This document shows, one piece after another, positions 24,875 through 31,254 of a stretch of DNA of 32,278 bases. Numbering within the stretch: the stretch's first letter is position 1; every line of letters starts with the position of its first letter. This DNA comes from an uncultured Propionibacteriaceae bacterium (GTDB lineage Bacteria > Actinomycetota > Actinomycetes > Propionibacteriales > Propionibacteriaceae). The stretch lies in contig CAKZHP010000073.1 of the NCBI GenBank assembly GCA_936924635.1, forward strand, positions 1-32,278, read 5' to 3'. The notes below the pieces were generated by a model. That model was not told the DNA's origin and searched no databases. It worked only from the letters and a program-made list of their open reading frames with translations. A program made the position numbers and the translations under genes.

Positions 24875-25590
24875 TCAGGGAAGGATGTGCCAGTCCCACC
24901 CGAAACCGGCAGCGCCAGCCGGAGCCTCGAACGCGTAGACGGCAACCCCCCCGTCGTCGTCGAGCCGGAGGGCGGTGGCCGACCGTCTCCAGAGCACGCG
25001 TCCGCCGGACGTCAGTTCCACGCCCGAGATGGTCAGCTGCAGCGTGGTGCGAGCGTCTCCTCTACCCGCCGTGCCGCTCTGTCATCGGGCCACCCCGTCG
25101 GTGTAGGAGACGAGGTTCCCGTCAGTCTGCACGACGAGGCGAGAACGTCCGTCGGGGCTGGTGAGGAACTGCCCTGCGACGAGGACCGCGCCGCTGCTGA
25201 GCTCAGAGAAGCGACCGGCGCTGGAGTAGACGGTGGAGCCGTCGCTGGCGAGCACGAGCATCTGACCGGCGTCGGACACGGCGAGCCTCACCCCGCCGCG
25301 CCCGTAGGTCGGGGTGTGGAACAGGGCGTGGATGGTGCTGGAGTAGAGGACCGTCGGCCTGAACCACTAGACGCGCACCGCGGTTGCCGGCCGTGTCGCT
25401 CGTCCAGATCGTCGAGCAGCCCCCCGTGACGGCGAGCTGCTCGTCAGCCGACAGCTCGAGCCGGGTCTGCCCGTTGGAGGAGAAGATGAACTGACCTGCG
25501 GTGAGTGTGGAACCCGCGGGCAGCGTGGTGCCGCGGTTGCCCGCCGTCGCTCCGGGGCGGCAGGTCCACGAGCTCGGCGCCGCCTGGGCC
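24875..25590 (-). pseudogene. Bulb-type (B-lectin) mannose-binding lectin remnant
   Basis: Reading the reverse strand gives beta-prism lectin repeats across two frames. From about 25590 down: a possible signal-peptide end LAAQAAPSSWTC, then GNRGTTLPAGSTLTAGQFIF and RLELSADEQLAVTGGCSTIW; VVQADG then breaks at about 25351-25352, consistent with loss of 8 bp or gain of 1, and VLYSSTIHALFHTPT continues in another frame. RLAVSDAGQMLVLASDGSTVY and RLVVQTDGNLVSYTDGVAR follow up to an in-frame TGA at 25084-25082. Beyond this stop the same frame stays open and protein-like (QSGTAGRGDARTTLQLTISG ... GFGWDWHILP) to a TGA at 24877-24875, which suggests a TGG-to-TGA change. Such secreted lectins bind mannose-rich glycans. 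No start codon is convincing, and the 5' end abuts a peptidase remnant on the other strand. Confidence 0.8.
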
Positions 25591-25592
25591 GC

Positions 25593-25924
25593 GAGTTCGA
25601 GGGCTACCGGACCGACTGCTTCGGCTACATCTCGATGGCGCTGGAGCTGTGGAAGTCGGGCCCGAACACGGAAGTGCTCGCCACCAGCAAGGTCACCAAG
25701 CCCATCGCGTTCGCGGACCAGCTGCCGGGGACCTGCTCATCGACTCCACCGGCACCGAGAAGACCCGTCACGTGGTCATGTTCGGCAAGTGGGTGAACGC
25801 GCGCAAGACCGCCTACATCTGCTTCGAGCAGCGAGGCTCGTACGGGACCGACCACGGGCGGCAGACGTACGGGACCGGGGGCGATCAGTTCACGCCGCGT
25901 CGGCCTCTGAAGTACGGCGACTGA
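25593..25924 (+). pseudogene. NlpC/P60-like secreted peptidase remnant (C-terminal part)
   Basis: The forward strand encodes GYRTDCFGYISMALELW with a DC-x-GY nucleophile cysteine as in NlpC/P60-type amidases (usually DCSGY), then SKVTKPIAFADQLPG. At a G run (25727-25730) one base is missing and the frame changes to GDLLIDSTGTEKTRHVVMFG, carrying the expected catalytic histidine, followed by AYICFEQRG and the ending FTPRRPLKYGD. The N-terminal half and start codon are absent. Such enzymes act on cell-wall peptides outside the cell and in actinobacteria are often linked with B-lectin domains, which fits the head-to-head lectin remnant. A strong terminator follows at 25939-25969. A sequencing error could mimic the frameshift, but not the missing N-terminus. 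Confidence 0.75.
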
Positions 25925-25938
25925 GCCGCGCAGACGCG

Positions 25939-25969
25939 ACGGCCGGCCAGCGACGAGCTGGCCGGCCGT
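25939..25969. terminator. Strong bidirectional terminator
   Basis: ACGGCCGGCCAGC (25939-25951) and GCTGGCCGGCCGT (25957-25969) form a perfect 13-bp stem with loop GACGA, followed by TTCGTT. It lies between the peptidase remnant (+) and the DUF2089 gene (-). It is the strongest hairpin noticed in the window. Confidence 0.9.
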
Positions 25970-25991
25970 TTCGTTCGGGCGTTGCGGCGCC

Positions 25992-26381
25992 TCAGAGGTC
26001 CAGCAGCAGCTTTTGCGCCTCGCCGGGGTCGAGCGCGCCGCTCGCCACCTCGGCGAGCACCTGCTCCCTGGTGAGCACGGGCTCGGCCGGCTCGTCCTCG
26101 CTGCCGTTGAGGCCCAGGTGGGTGAGCACCTGGGTGAGACGGGCGCGGGCGGTCGGGTACGAGACACCGAGGTGCTTCTCGAGCTCGCGGACGTTGCCGC
26201 GGGAGGCGAGGAACACCCGCAGGACGTCCATCTCCGAGGCCGACAGGGCGCAGAACTCGCAGGGCTGGAAGTGTCCGCCGATCTCCGAGCCGCAGGAGGC
26301 GCACCCGAGGCGGGTGGTGGTGAGCGCGTCGCCGCAGACCGGGCAGTCCGACGGCGGGCGGTGCCGCACGTGAGCGCTCAT
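25992..26381 (-). CDS. DUF2089 protein: zinc ribbon plus helix-turn-helix
   Basis: The 129-residue product starts with a zinc ribbon, cysteine pairs C13-x2-C16 and C27-x2-C30, plus a further pair C41/C44 (QPCEFCALS). A sigma-region-4-like helix-turn-helix follows (about 48-92; LSASEMDVLRVFLASRGNVRELEKHLGVSYPTARARL), the DUF2089 core. The end (108-126, VLAEVASGALDPGEAQKLL) is a SHOCT-like helical hairpin. The protein is probably a DNA-binding regulator or adaptor. Its ATG overlaps the upstream DUF4097 stop as ATGA, so both are translated together. The same hairpin type begins the DUF4097 protein, suggesting that they contact each other through it (inference). DNA target and signal are unknown. 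Confidence 0.88.
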   Translation of the reverse strand: MSAHVRHRPPSDCPVCGDALTTTRLGCASCGSEIGGHFQPCEFCALSASEMDVLRVFLASRGNVRELEKHLGVSYPTARARLTQVLTHLGLNGSEDEPAEPVLTREQVLAEVASGALDPGEAQKLLLDL

Positions 26382-27292
26382 GCCCGCGGCTCCCCCTCGC
26401 CGCCGTCGACGGTGCCGACGGTGCCGAGCCGCACGGTCGCGTACCCCATGACGACACTGACGTCGAGGCGCGCGGACCCGTTGCCCATGACGACCTCGTC
26501 GGCGTTCTCGGTGTGCTGGCCGGCCCAGGCGATGCGGCCGAGCTGGCTCTCCCCGTGCACGACCACGTTGGAGTCGTCGCCCAGGTTGATGGTCATGCTG
26601 CCGGACTCGCACCGCATCCGGGAGCGGCCCGACGTGATGCTGCCCGACAGAGTCACCTGACCGGCCTGGGAGAGGATGTCGGACGCCTCCGCGACGCCGT
26701 CCAGCACGGCCGAGCCGGCGGTCACGCGCACCTTGCCGAGGTACGGAACGTCGGTCGAGCTGAGGGTGCCGGCCGTCAGCTCCACGTCGAGGACGATCGA
26801 CGGGTTGACCCGCAGCACGAGCTCCTTGCCCAGCCCGAGCGAGCGCAGGTCGTCGAGGCTGCGCGGCGGGCGCAGCAGCGAGAACCCGTCGAGGGAGGGG
26901 CCGACCTCGCCGTCGCTGGCGACCTCCAGCACGGAGCCGTTGCGGCGCAGCACATGAGGGCCCTCGGCGGCCGCGGTGGCGACGGAGGAGTCGCCGATGA
27001 TCCGGACGCGCCGGCCCACCGCACGCACCGAGATCCGGTCCACGCCGTTGGTGCCGGGCGCACGGCGCTTCTTGGGGCGCTCCCCCGCACGGAACGCGTC
27101 CCGGTCGTACGTCTCGTACTGCCCACGCTCCCGCCACTCGGACGACGCCTCCCGCGGCGACGGCGGCTGCTCGAACGACCGGGGGTCGGGCTGGTTGCGC
27201 ACGGCATCGATGCGCCGGCTGGCCTCGGCGGCGTCGATGCGGCCCGCAGCCAGCTCTTCGAGGATCGGAGTGATGTCAGCGTTCTCGCTCAT
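26378..27292 (-). CDS. DUF4097-like beta-repeat protein
   Basis: The 304-residue product has three parts: a helical hairpin at 10-28 (ILEELAAGRIDAAEASRRI), a disordered charged linker (about 35-85, with KKRRAPG) and a beta-rich repeat region (about 88-300) of DUF4097 type, seen as short strands with turns: ISVRAVGRRVRIIGDSSV, VLDVELTAGTLSSTDVPYLG, KVRVTAGSAVLDGVAEAS, SGSMTINLGDDSNVVVHGES and LDVSVVMGYATVRLG. It predicts a beta-helix-like rod. There is no signal peptide or membrane helix, so it is probably cytoplasmic. ATG 27292 follows TAGCAT by 7 nt (leaderless); starts further upstream are rejected. It is the first gene of an operon with the overlapping DUF2089 gene. Function unknown. Confidence 0.85.
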   Translation of the reverse strand: MSENADITPILEELAAGRIDAAEASRRIDAVRNQPDPRSFEQPPSPREASSEWRERGQYETYDRDAFRAGERPKKRRAPGTNGVDRISVRAVGRRVRIIGDSSVATAAAEGPHVLRRNGSVLEVASDGEVGPSLDGFSLLRPPRSLDDLRSLGLGKELVLRVNPSIVLDVELTAGTLSSTDVPYLGKVRVTAGSAVLDGVAEASDILSQAGQVTLSGSITSGRSRMRCESGSMTINLGDDSNVVVHGESQLGRIAWAGQHTENADEVVMGNGSARLDVSVVMGYATVRLGTVGTVDGGEGEPRA

Positions 27293-27327
27293 GCAGGAAA
27301 TGCTACTCACGGTTTCGAGAATGACAA
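27293..27327 (-). promoter_or_regulatory. Promoter of the DUF4097-DUF2089 operon
   Basis: On the reverse strand TTGTCA (27327-27322) and TAGCAT (27305-27300) are 16 nt apart and the -10 ends 7 nt before the ATG at 27292. This is a complete promoter for a leaderless transcript. Confidence 0.65.
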
Positions 27328-27361
27328 GGTCACCCCATCAGTCCCCCGCGCCAGGTCGGAT

Positions 27362-27375
27362 TGAACACATGTTCA
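27362..27375. promoter_or_regulatory. LexA-type dyad (SOS-box candidate)
   Basis: TGAACACATGTTCA has perfect 6-bp arms and contains GAACACATGTTC, which fits the Gram-positive SOS-box core GAAC-N4-GTTC. It lies 70 bp upstream of the DUF4097 start and about 220 bp before the MFS remnant. A TetR-type operator is an alternative. It could be left from a lost gene. Confidence 0.5.
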
Positions 27376-27398
27376 GTCCCGACAGAAGGGAGATTTCC

Positions 27399-27416
27399 GT
27401 TCTGTCTGAGCAGAAC
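27399..27416. promoter_or_regulatory. Second inverted repeat near the LexA-type dyad
   Basis: GTTCTG (27399-27404) and CAGAAC (27411-27416) form a perfect 6-bp inverted repeat with a 6-nt spacer, 24 bp after the first dyad. The two share GAAC/GTTC words. Operator function is inferred; no gene is recognisable in 27376-27597. Confidence 0.4.
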
Positions 27417-27597
27417 CCTTGCCAGGTCGGTCTGGGTGCGACGGGCCACGATGCGTACGGGGTGGTGGCGGGGCGTACGGAGTGGCGGTGCGTCTCGGTG
27501 GTGGCGCTCTCCAGCCTCGGCACGGGGCTGGCGACCTCGTACCCGGCCCTGCTCGGCACGCGCGAGGCGGCGTGAGATCCGCCTTCTTCACGCTTGG

Positions 27598-27986
27598 CCG
27601 CCACTGCTCGTCGCCGGCTCGCTGGCCACAGCGATCCTCGGCGTGGCGCTCGCCGTCTCCGGCAGCTTCACCGCGCTGGTCGTGCTGCTCTGCCTGTACG
27701 GGTCGGCGCCTCCCTCTCCCAGACCTCGCAGCAGGCGACCCTGGGCGACGCGCTCGGTGACCGGGGCGGCTCCGCGCTGGCGGCCAACCAGATGGCCGGC
27801 GACATCGGCACGATCCTGGGCCCGATGGCGGCGGGCCTGCTGCTCGACCAGTGCTCTCCCCTGGTGGCCATGGCCGGAGGTGCCCTGCTGCTGCTGGCCA
27901 GCACCGCGCTCGCCCCTGGTGATGCCGTCGGCCGACCCGCCGACGAGTGCCGTACGGTGACGCCATGGCTCCCCTCCGCGACCTGA
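27598..27986 (+). pseudogene. MFS transporter remnant (C-terminal)
   Basis: Two frames together read like the last third of a major facilitator transporter: PPLLVAGSLATAILGVALAV and FTALVVLLCLYG in one frame, then VGASLSQTSQQATLGDALGD, AANQMAGDIGTILGPMAAGLL and VAMAGGALLLLASTALAPGD in another. The change lies at a G run (27700-27702), where one missing base would explain it. A piece VVALSSLGTGLATSYPALLG at about 27500-27570 may be another scrap. The first helices are absent and there is no start. The end overlaps the ung start by 22 bp, and the ung promoter lies inside it. Original substrate unknown. Confidence 0.75.
27953..27967 (+). promoter_or_regulatory. Leaderless promoter of ung
   Basis: TACGGT (27953-27958) ends 6 nt before the ATG at 27965, inside the end of the MFS remnant. 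No ribosome-binding site is present, which predicts a leaderless transcript. Confidence 0.65.
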
Positions 27987-28630
27987 TCGCCCCCGACTGG
28001 GCCGAGGCGCTGGCACCGGTCGAGGATCAGGTGCACCGGATGGGCGACTGGCTGCGCGAGGAGGTCGCCGCGGGTCGGCACTACCTGCCCAGCGGCGAGA
28101 ACGTGCTGCGGGCGTTCACCCGGCCGCTCGCCGACGTGCGGGTGCTGGTGGTCGGCCAGGACCCGTACCCCACCCCCGGCCATGCCGTCGGCCTCTCGTT
28201 CTCGGTGGCCCCCGACGTACGGCCGCTGCCGGCGTCACTGCGCAACATGTACGCAGAGCTGCGCGACGACCTCGGCGTCGAGCCGCCCGTCGACGGCGAC
28301 CTGACGCGCTGGTTCGAGCAGGGGGTGCTGCTGCTCAACCGGGTGCTCACGGTGGAGCCGGGCAAGGCGGGCTCCCATCGCGGCCGCGGCTGGGAGGCGG
28401 TGACGCAGCGGGCCATCGAGGTGCTCGTGGAGCGAGGCGGCCCGCTGGTCGCCATCCTCTGGGGCCGCGACGCGCAGACGCTCACCCCGATGCTCGGCGA
28501 CACCCCGATCATCGCCAGCGCCCATCCCTCCCCGCTCTCGGCGCGCTCGGGATTCTTCGGCTCGAAGCCGTACTCGCGGACCAACGCCCTGCTGGTCGAG
28601 CAGGGGGCGGGCCCGATCCGCTGGGTCTAG
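27965..28630 (+). CDS. ung: Uracil-DNA glycosylase, family 1
   Basis: The 221-residue product removes uracil from DNA at the start of base-excision repair. It has the water-activating motif VGQDPYPTPGHAVGLSFSV (D66, family 1; the usual GQDPYHGPGQA is replaced by PTPGHA, as in mycobacterial Ung), the VLLLNRVLTVEPGKAGSH block and the catalytic-histidine loop AHPSPLSA (H187), followed by the DNA-minor-groove GFFGSKPYSRTN. The ATG at 27965 follows TACGGT by 6 nt; starts further upstream would read MFS remnant sequence. It is an intact gene directly after degraded DNA. The next gene starts 32 bp after its stop, also with a -10 box of its own. Confidence 0.96.
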   Translation: MAPLRDLIAPDWAEALAPVEDQVHRMGDWLREEVAAGRHYLPSGENVLRAFTRPLADVRVLVVGQDPYPTPGHAVGLSFSVAPDVRPLPASLRNMYAELRDDLGVEPPVDGDLTRWFEQGVLLLNRVLTVEPGKAGSHRGRGWEAVTQRAIEVLVERGGPLVAILWGRDAQTLTPMLGDTPIIASAHPSPLSARSGFFGSKPYSRTNALLVEQGAGPIRWV

Positions 28631-28650
28631 GCGGGTCGGGCGCCATCCGG

Positions 28651-28665
28651 CAGAGTAGCCCCATG
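28651..28665 (+). promoter_or_regulatory. Possible leaderless promoter of the DUF1444-like gene
   Basis: CAGAGT (28651-28656) ends 6 nt before the ATG at 28663. It is a weaker match than its neighbours, so co-transcription from ung is also possible. Confidence 0.4.
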
Positions 28666-29871
28666 CCCTTCATCGATCATCTCGTCGCCGCCGCCCAAGC
28701 CGCTGCTCCGGGCGCCCAGGTGCGCGTCACCGGACCCACTGCCGTCGAGGTCTCCGGCGAGGGCACCCAATGGATCGACGCCGCACAGGTGGAGTGGCAG
28801 ACCCATGGCCAGTCGGAGGAATCCGTACGCGCCGGATGCGACGTCTTCGTGCGGTCCATGCTCACCGCGAGCAGCACACCTGCGGACGTCCCCTGGGACG
28901 CGTTGCGTCCGCTCGTGCGACCCGGCGCCTGGGTGACCGCCGTGCTCTCGGAGGCCGGCCAGGTGAGGACCGAGGACGGGGCTCCCGTCGAGGGTGCAGC
29001 GCCGCTCCACCACGTGCTCAACGAGCTGCTGGTGCTGGCCGTCGCGATCGACCGTCCGGACTCCATGACGGTGGTGTCGGAGGCCATGGTGCGGGGCTGG
29101 GGCCTGCCGCACACCGGCCCGTTGTTCGAGCGCGCGCTCTCAAACCTCGCTCGGGAGCGCACGGATCAGACGTTCGGCTGGGAGCAGGTCGACGGCGTCT
29201 CGCTGCTGCGGGCCGAGGGGCCGCAGGGGTACGAGACCTCCTGGGCGGCGCTGCCCGACATGATCCGCGGCCTTGCCGCGCCGGGTGAGGCGCTGGTGAT
29301 GCTGCCGACGCGCAACGACCTGGTCGTGGTGCCCGGCACGCACCTGAGGCACCTGGAGGTCGCGCTCGACGCGGTGGGCGAGCTGTACGACGAGGCGCCC
29401 CGGCGGGTGGCCCGGCCGGCGTTCGTGATGACCCCGGGAGGGCTCCAGCTGTGGCGCCCGCCGGCCGACCACCCCTTGCGGCGCGCCCAGCAGCTCGCCG
29501 TGGCGATGCAGGCGCGCACCGACTACCAGGAGCTGCGGGACCACGTGGCGCAGACCGGGTCGCCTGACCTGGTGCCGAACGTCAACGCTGGGGGCAACGA
29601 CGAGAAGGTCGTCACGTACGCCTCCCTGCCGGCCGACGTCATCGAGGCCGGCGGCACCGTACACGTGCCCGCGGTGGTCGACGAGGTGGTGCTGGTGACG
29701 CTGGACCACCGCACCCTGCTGGTCCCGGTCGACCTGCTGCAGCAGGTGTGCGGCCGGCTGCCGTACTCGGAGGGCCTGCTGCCGCTCTGCCTGGCCGTGC
29801 GCACCTTCCCGACCGAGGAGCAGCTCCAGGAGCTGTCCGCGCGGTCGGGCATGGAGATCACCCAGGCCTGA
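28663..29871 (+). CDS. Uncharacterised protein, DUF1444-like
   Basis: The 402-residue product is soluble with no signal peptide or membrane helix. Segments such as GLPHTGPLFERALSNLARER and EALVMLPTRNDLVVVPGTHLRHL resemble the DUF1444/YtpQ layout, in which an N-terminal domain precedes a region with conserved PxRxDL-type residues, but the match is by eye and uncertain. Function is unknown. It lies 32 bp after ung and may share its transcript. The last 14 bp overlap the 3' end of the glycerate kinase gene on the opposite strand. The C-terminal third (ADVIEAGGTVHVPAVVDEVVLVTLDHRTLLVPVDLL) is beta-rich. The gene appears complete, with normal codon use. Confidence 0.7.
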   Translation: MPFIDHLVAAAQAAAPGAQVRVTGPTAVEVSGEGTQWIDAAQVEWQTHGQSEESVRAGCDVFVRSMLTASSTPADVPWDALRPLVRPGAWVTAVLSEAGQVRTEDGAPVEGAAPLHHVLNELLVLAVAIDRPDSMTVVSEAMVRGWGLPHTGPLFERALSNLARERTDQTFGWEQVDGVSLLRAEGPQGYETSWAALPDMIRGLAAPGEALVMLPTRNDLVVVPGTHLRHLEVALDAVGELYDEAPRRVARPAFVMTPGGLQLWRPPADHPLRRAQQLAVAMQARTDYQELRDHVAQTGSPDLVPNVNAGGNDEKVVTYASLPADVIEAGGTVHVPAVVDEVVLVTLDHRTLLVPVDLLQQVCGRLPYSEGLLPLCLAVRTFPTEEQLQELSARSGMEITQA

Positions 29872-30964
29872 GCCAGCCGGGCGCCTCGCGCTCCACGGTG
29901 GCCAGGAGGTTCGCCGCTGCTTGGGCCATCGCCTCGGCGAGCGGCTGGCCGGGTGGGGTGATGGCGACCGCCTGGGTGACACCGCGCGTACGGAGGGCGG
30001 GGCCGATGCCCGGCGCGACCCGGCCTGCCAGCGCGACCACCGGCACACCCGCCTGCTGAGCGCGGCGCGCGACGCCGTCCACCACCTTGCCCTGCAGCGA
30101 CTGCTCGTCGAGGCTGCCCTCGCCGGTGATCACCAGGTCGGCGGTGGCGAGCAGGGTGTCGAAGCCGACCTGGTCGAGCAGCGCGTCGATGCCGGACCGC
30201 AGCTCGCCGCCGAGCAGCCCCAGGATGCCGGCGCCGGCACCTCCGGCGGCACCTGCGCCGGGCACCTCGGCCACGTCGACGTCGAGATCGCGCCGCATCA
30301 CGGCCGCCAGGTGGGCCAGGCCGGCGTCGATGAGCGCCACCTGATCCGGCGTGGCACCCTTCTGCGGTCCGTACACCGCCGCAGACCCGCGCGGTCCGTA
30401 CAAGGGGTTGTCCACATCGCACAGCCCGACCACACGCGCCGGCCTGACCAGCCCAGAGGCGTCGATCCGCACCAGCCGCGCCAGCGTCCCACCCGTCGGC
30501 ACGTACACCCCGGCCTCGTCGAGGAACCGCACCCCGCACGCGGCCGCGATCCCGGCACCACCGTCGTTCGTCGCCGACCCACCGAGACCGACATACACGG
30601 CCGAGCAGCCACCGTCGACCGCGTGCCGCACCAGCTCCCCGACCCCGTACGTCGTGGTCTCCAGCGGCCTGTCCCCCGCCACCAGCGTCAGCCCCGCCGC
30701 AGCCGCGAGCTCGATCACGGCGGACCCGTCCGGCAGCACCCCGTACGCGGCTCGCACCAGCTCCCCGTACGGACCGGACACCGTCACCTCGCGCCGCTCA
30801 CCCCCGCACGCGGCCAGCCAGGCCACCACGGTGCCCTCGCCCCCGTCGGCGATCGGCACCGCGGCCACCTCGGCGCGCGACGCCAGCACCGAGGCCACCA
30901 CCTCGCACACCTCGACCGCCGTCAGGCTGCCCTTGAAGGAGTCGGGCGCGACGACGACGCGCAT
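29858..30964 (-). CDS. Glycerate kinase
   Basis: The 368-residue product belongs to the glycerate kinase family GlxK/GarK: VVVAPDSFKGSLTAVEVCEVV at the start, PIADGGEGTV, VYVGLGGSATNDGGAGIAAA, CDVDNPLYGPRGSAAVYGPQKGAT, PGAGAAGGAGAGILGLLGG, and LVITGEGSLDEQSLQGK with VVALAGRV near the end. It phosphorylates D-glycerate with ATP, usually at C2, to feed 2-phosphoglycerate into glycolysis. It is the last gene of the guaB3 operon; its ATG shares one base with the chorismate mutase stop (TGATG). The end overlaps the opposite DUF1444-like gene by 14 bp. All family blocks are present; the metabolic link to the two upstream genes is unclear. Confidence 0.93.
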   Translation of the reverse strand: MRVVVAPDSFKGSLTAVEVCEVVASVLASRAEVAAVPIADGGEGTVVAWLAACGGERREVTVSGPYGELVRAAYGVLPDGSAVIELAAAAGLTLVAGDRPLETTTYGVGELVRHAVDGGCSAVYVGLGGSATNDGGAGIAAACGVRFLDEAGVYVPTGGTLARLVRIDASGLVRPARVVGLCDVDNPLYGPRGSAAVYGPQKGATPDQVALIDAGLAHLAAVMRRDLDVDVAEVPGAGAAGGAGAGILGLLGGELRSGIDALLDQVGFDTLLATADLVITGEGSLDEQSLQGKVVDGVARRAQQAGVPVVALAGRVAPGIGPALRTRGVTQAVAITPPGQPLAEAMAQAAANLLATVEREAPGWLRPG

Positions 30965-31254
30965 CAGGCCTGCTCGGCGGCGATCCGCTCGTGGTGCCGC
31001 ACGACCTCGGTCACGATGAACTGCAGGAACTTCTCCGCGAACTCCGGGTCCAGGTCGGCGTCCACCGCCAGCCGCCGCAGCCGCTGGATCTGCTGCTCCT
31101 CACGGCCCGGGTCGGCGGGCGGCAGACCTTGGGTGGCCTTCAGCTCCCCCACCCGGCGCGTGATCTTGAACCGCTCCGCGAGCAGGTGCACCAGGGCGGC
31201 GTCGAGGTTGTCGATCGACGCCCGGGCGGCCGCGAGATCGGGCGGGACGGTCAT
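30964..31254 (-). CDS. Chorismate mutase, AroQ type
   Basis: The 96-residue product is a three-helix AroQ-type mutase: ARASIDNLDAALVHLLAERFKITRRVGELKATQGLPPADPGREEQQIQRL, then LDPEFAEKFLQFIVTEVVRHHE. The E(R)F..RRVGELKA helix, the R in DPGREE and the C-terminal Q/E residues sit where AroQ enzymes hold chorismate. It would convert chorismate to prephenate for Phe and Tyr. The ATG at 31254 shares one base with the guaB3 stop (TGATG), and its own stop shares one base with the glycerate kinase start, so it is the middle gene of a tightly coupled operon. A longer in-frame start would lie within guaB3 and is rejected. No regulatory ACT domain is fused. Confidence 0.9.
   Translation of the reverse strand: MTVPPDLAAARASIDNLDAALVHLLAERFKITRRVGELKATQGLPPADPGREEQQIQRLRRLAVDADLDPEFAEKFLQFIVTEVVRHHERIAAEQA

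Noticed and set aside
24657..25990. Prophage or insertion sequence as cause of the decayed region
   Set aside because: No transposase, integrase, terminal inverted repeat or target duplication could be seen.
25351..27702. Sequencing errors as sole cause of the frameshifts at 25351, 25727 and 27700
   Set aside because: Two lie in G runs and could be errors, but the lost N-termini and the in-frame TGA at 25082-25084 cannot be explained that way, and surrounding genes have no frameshifts.
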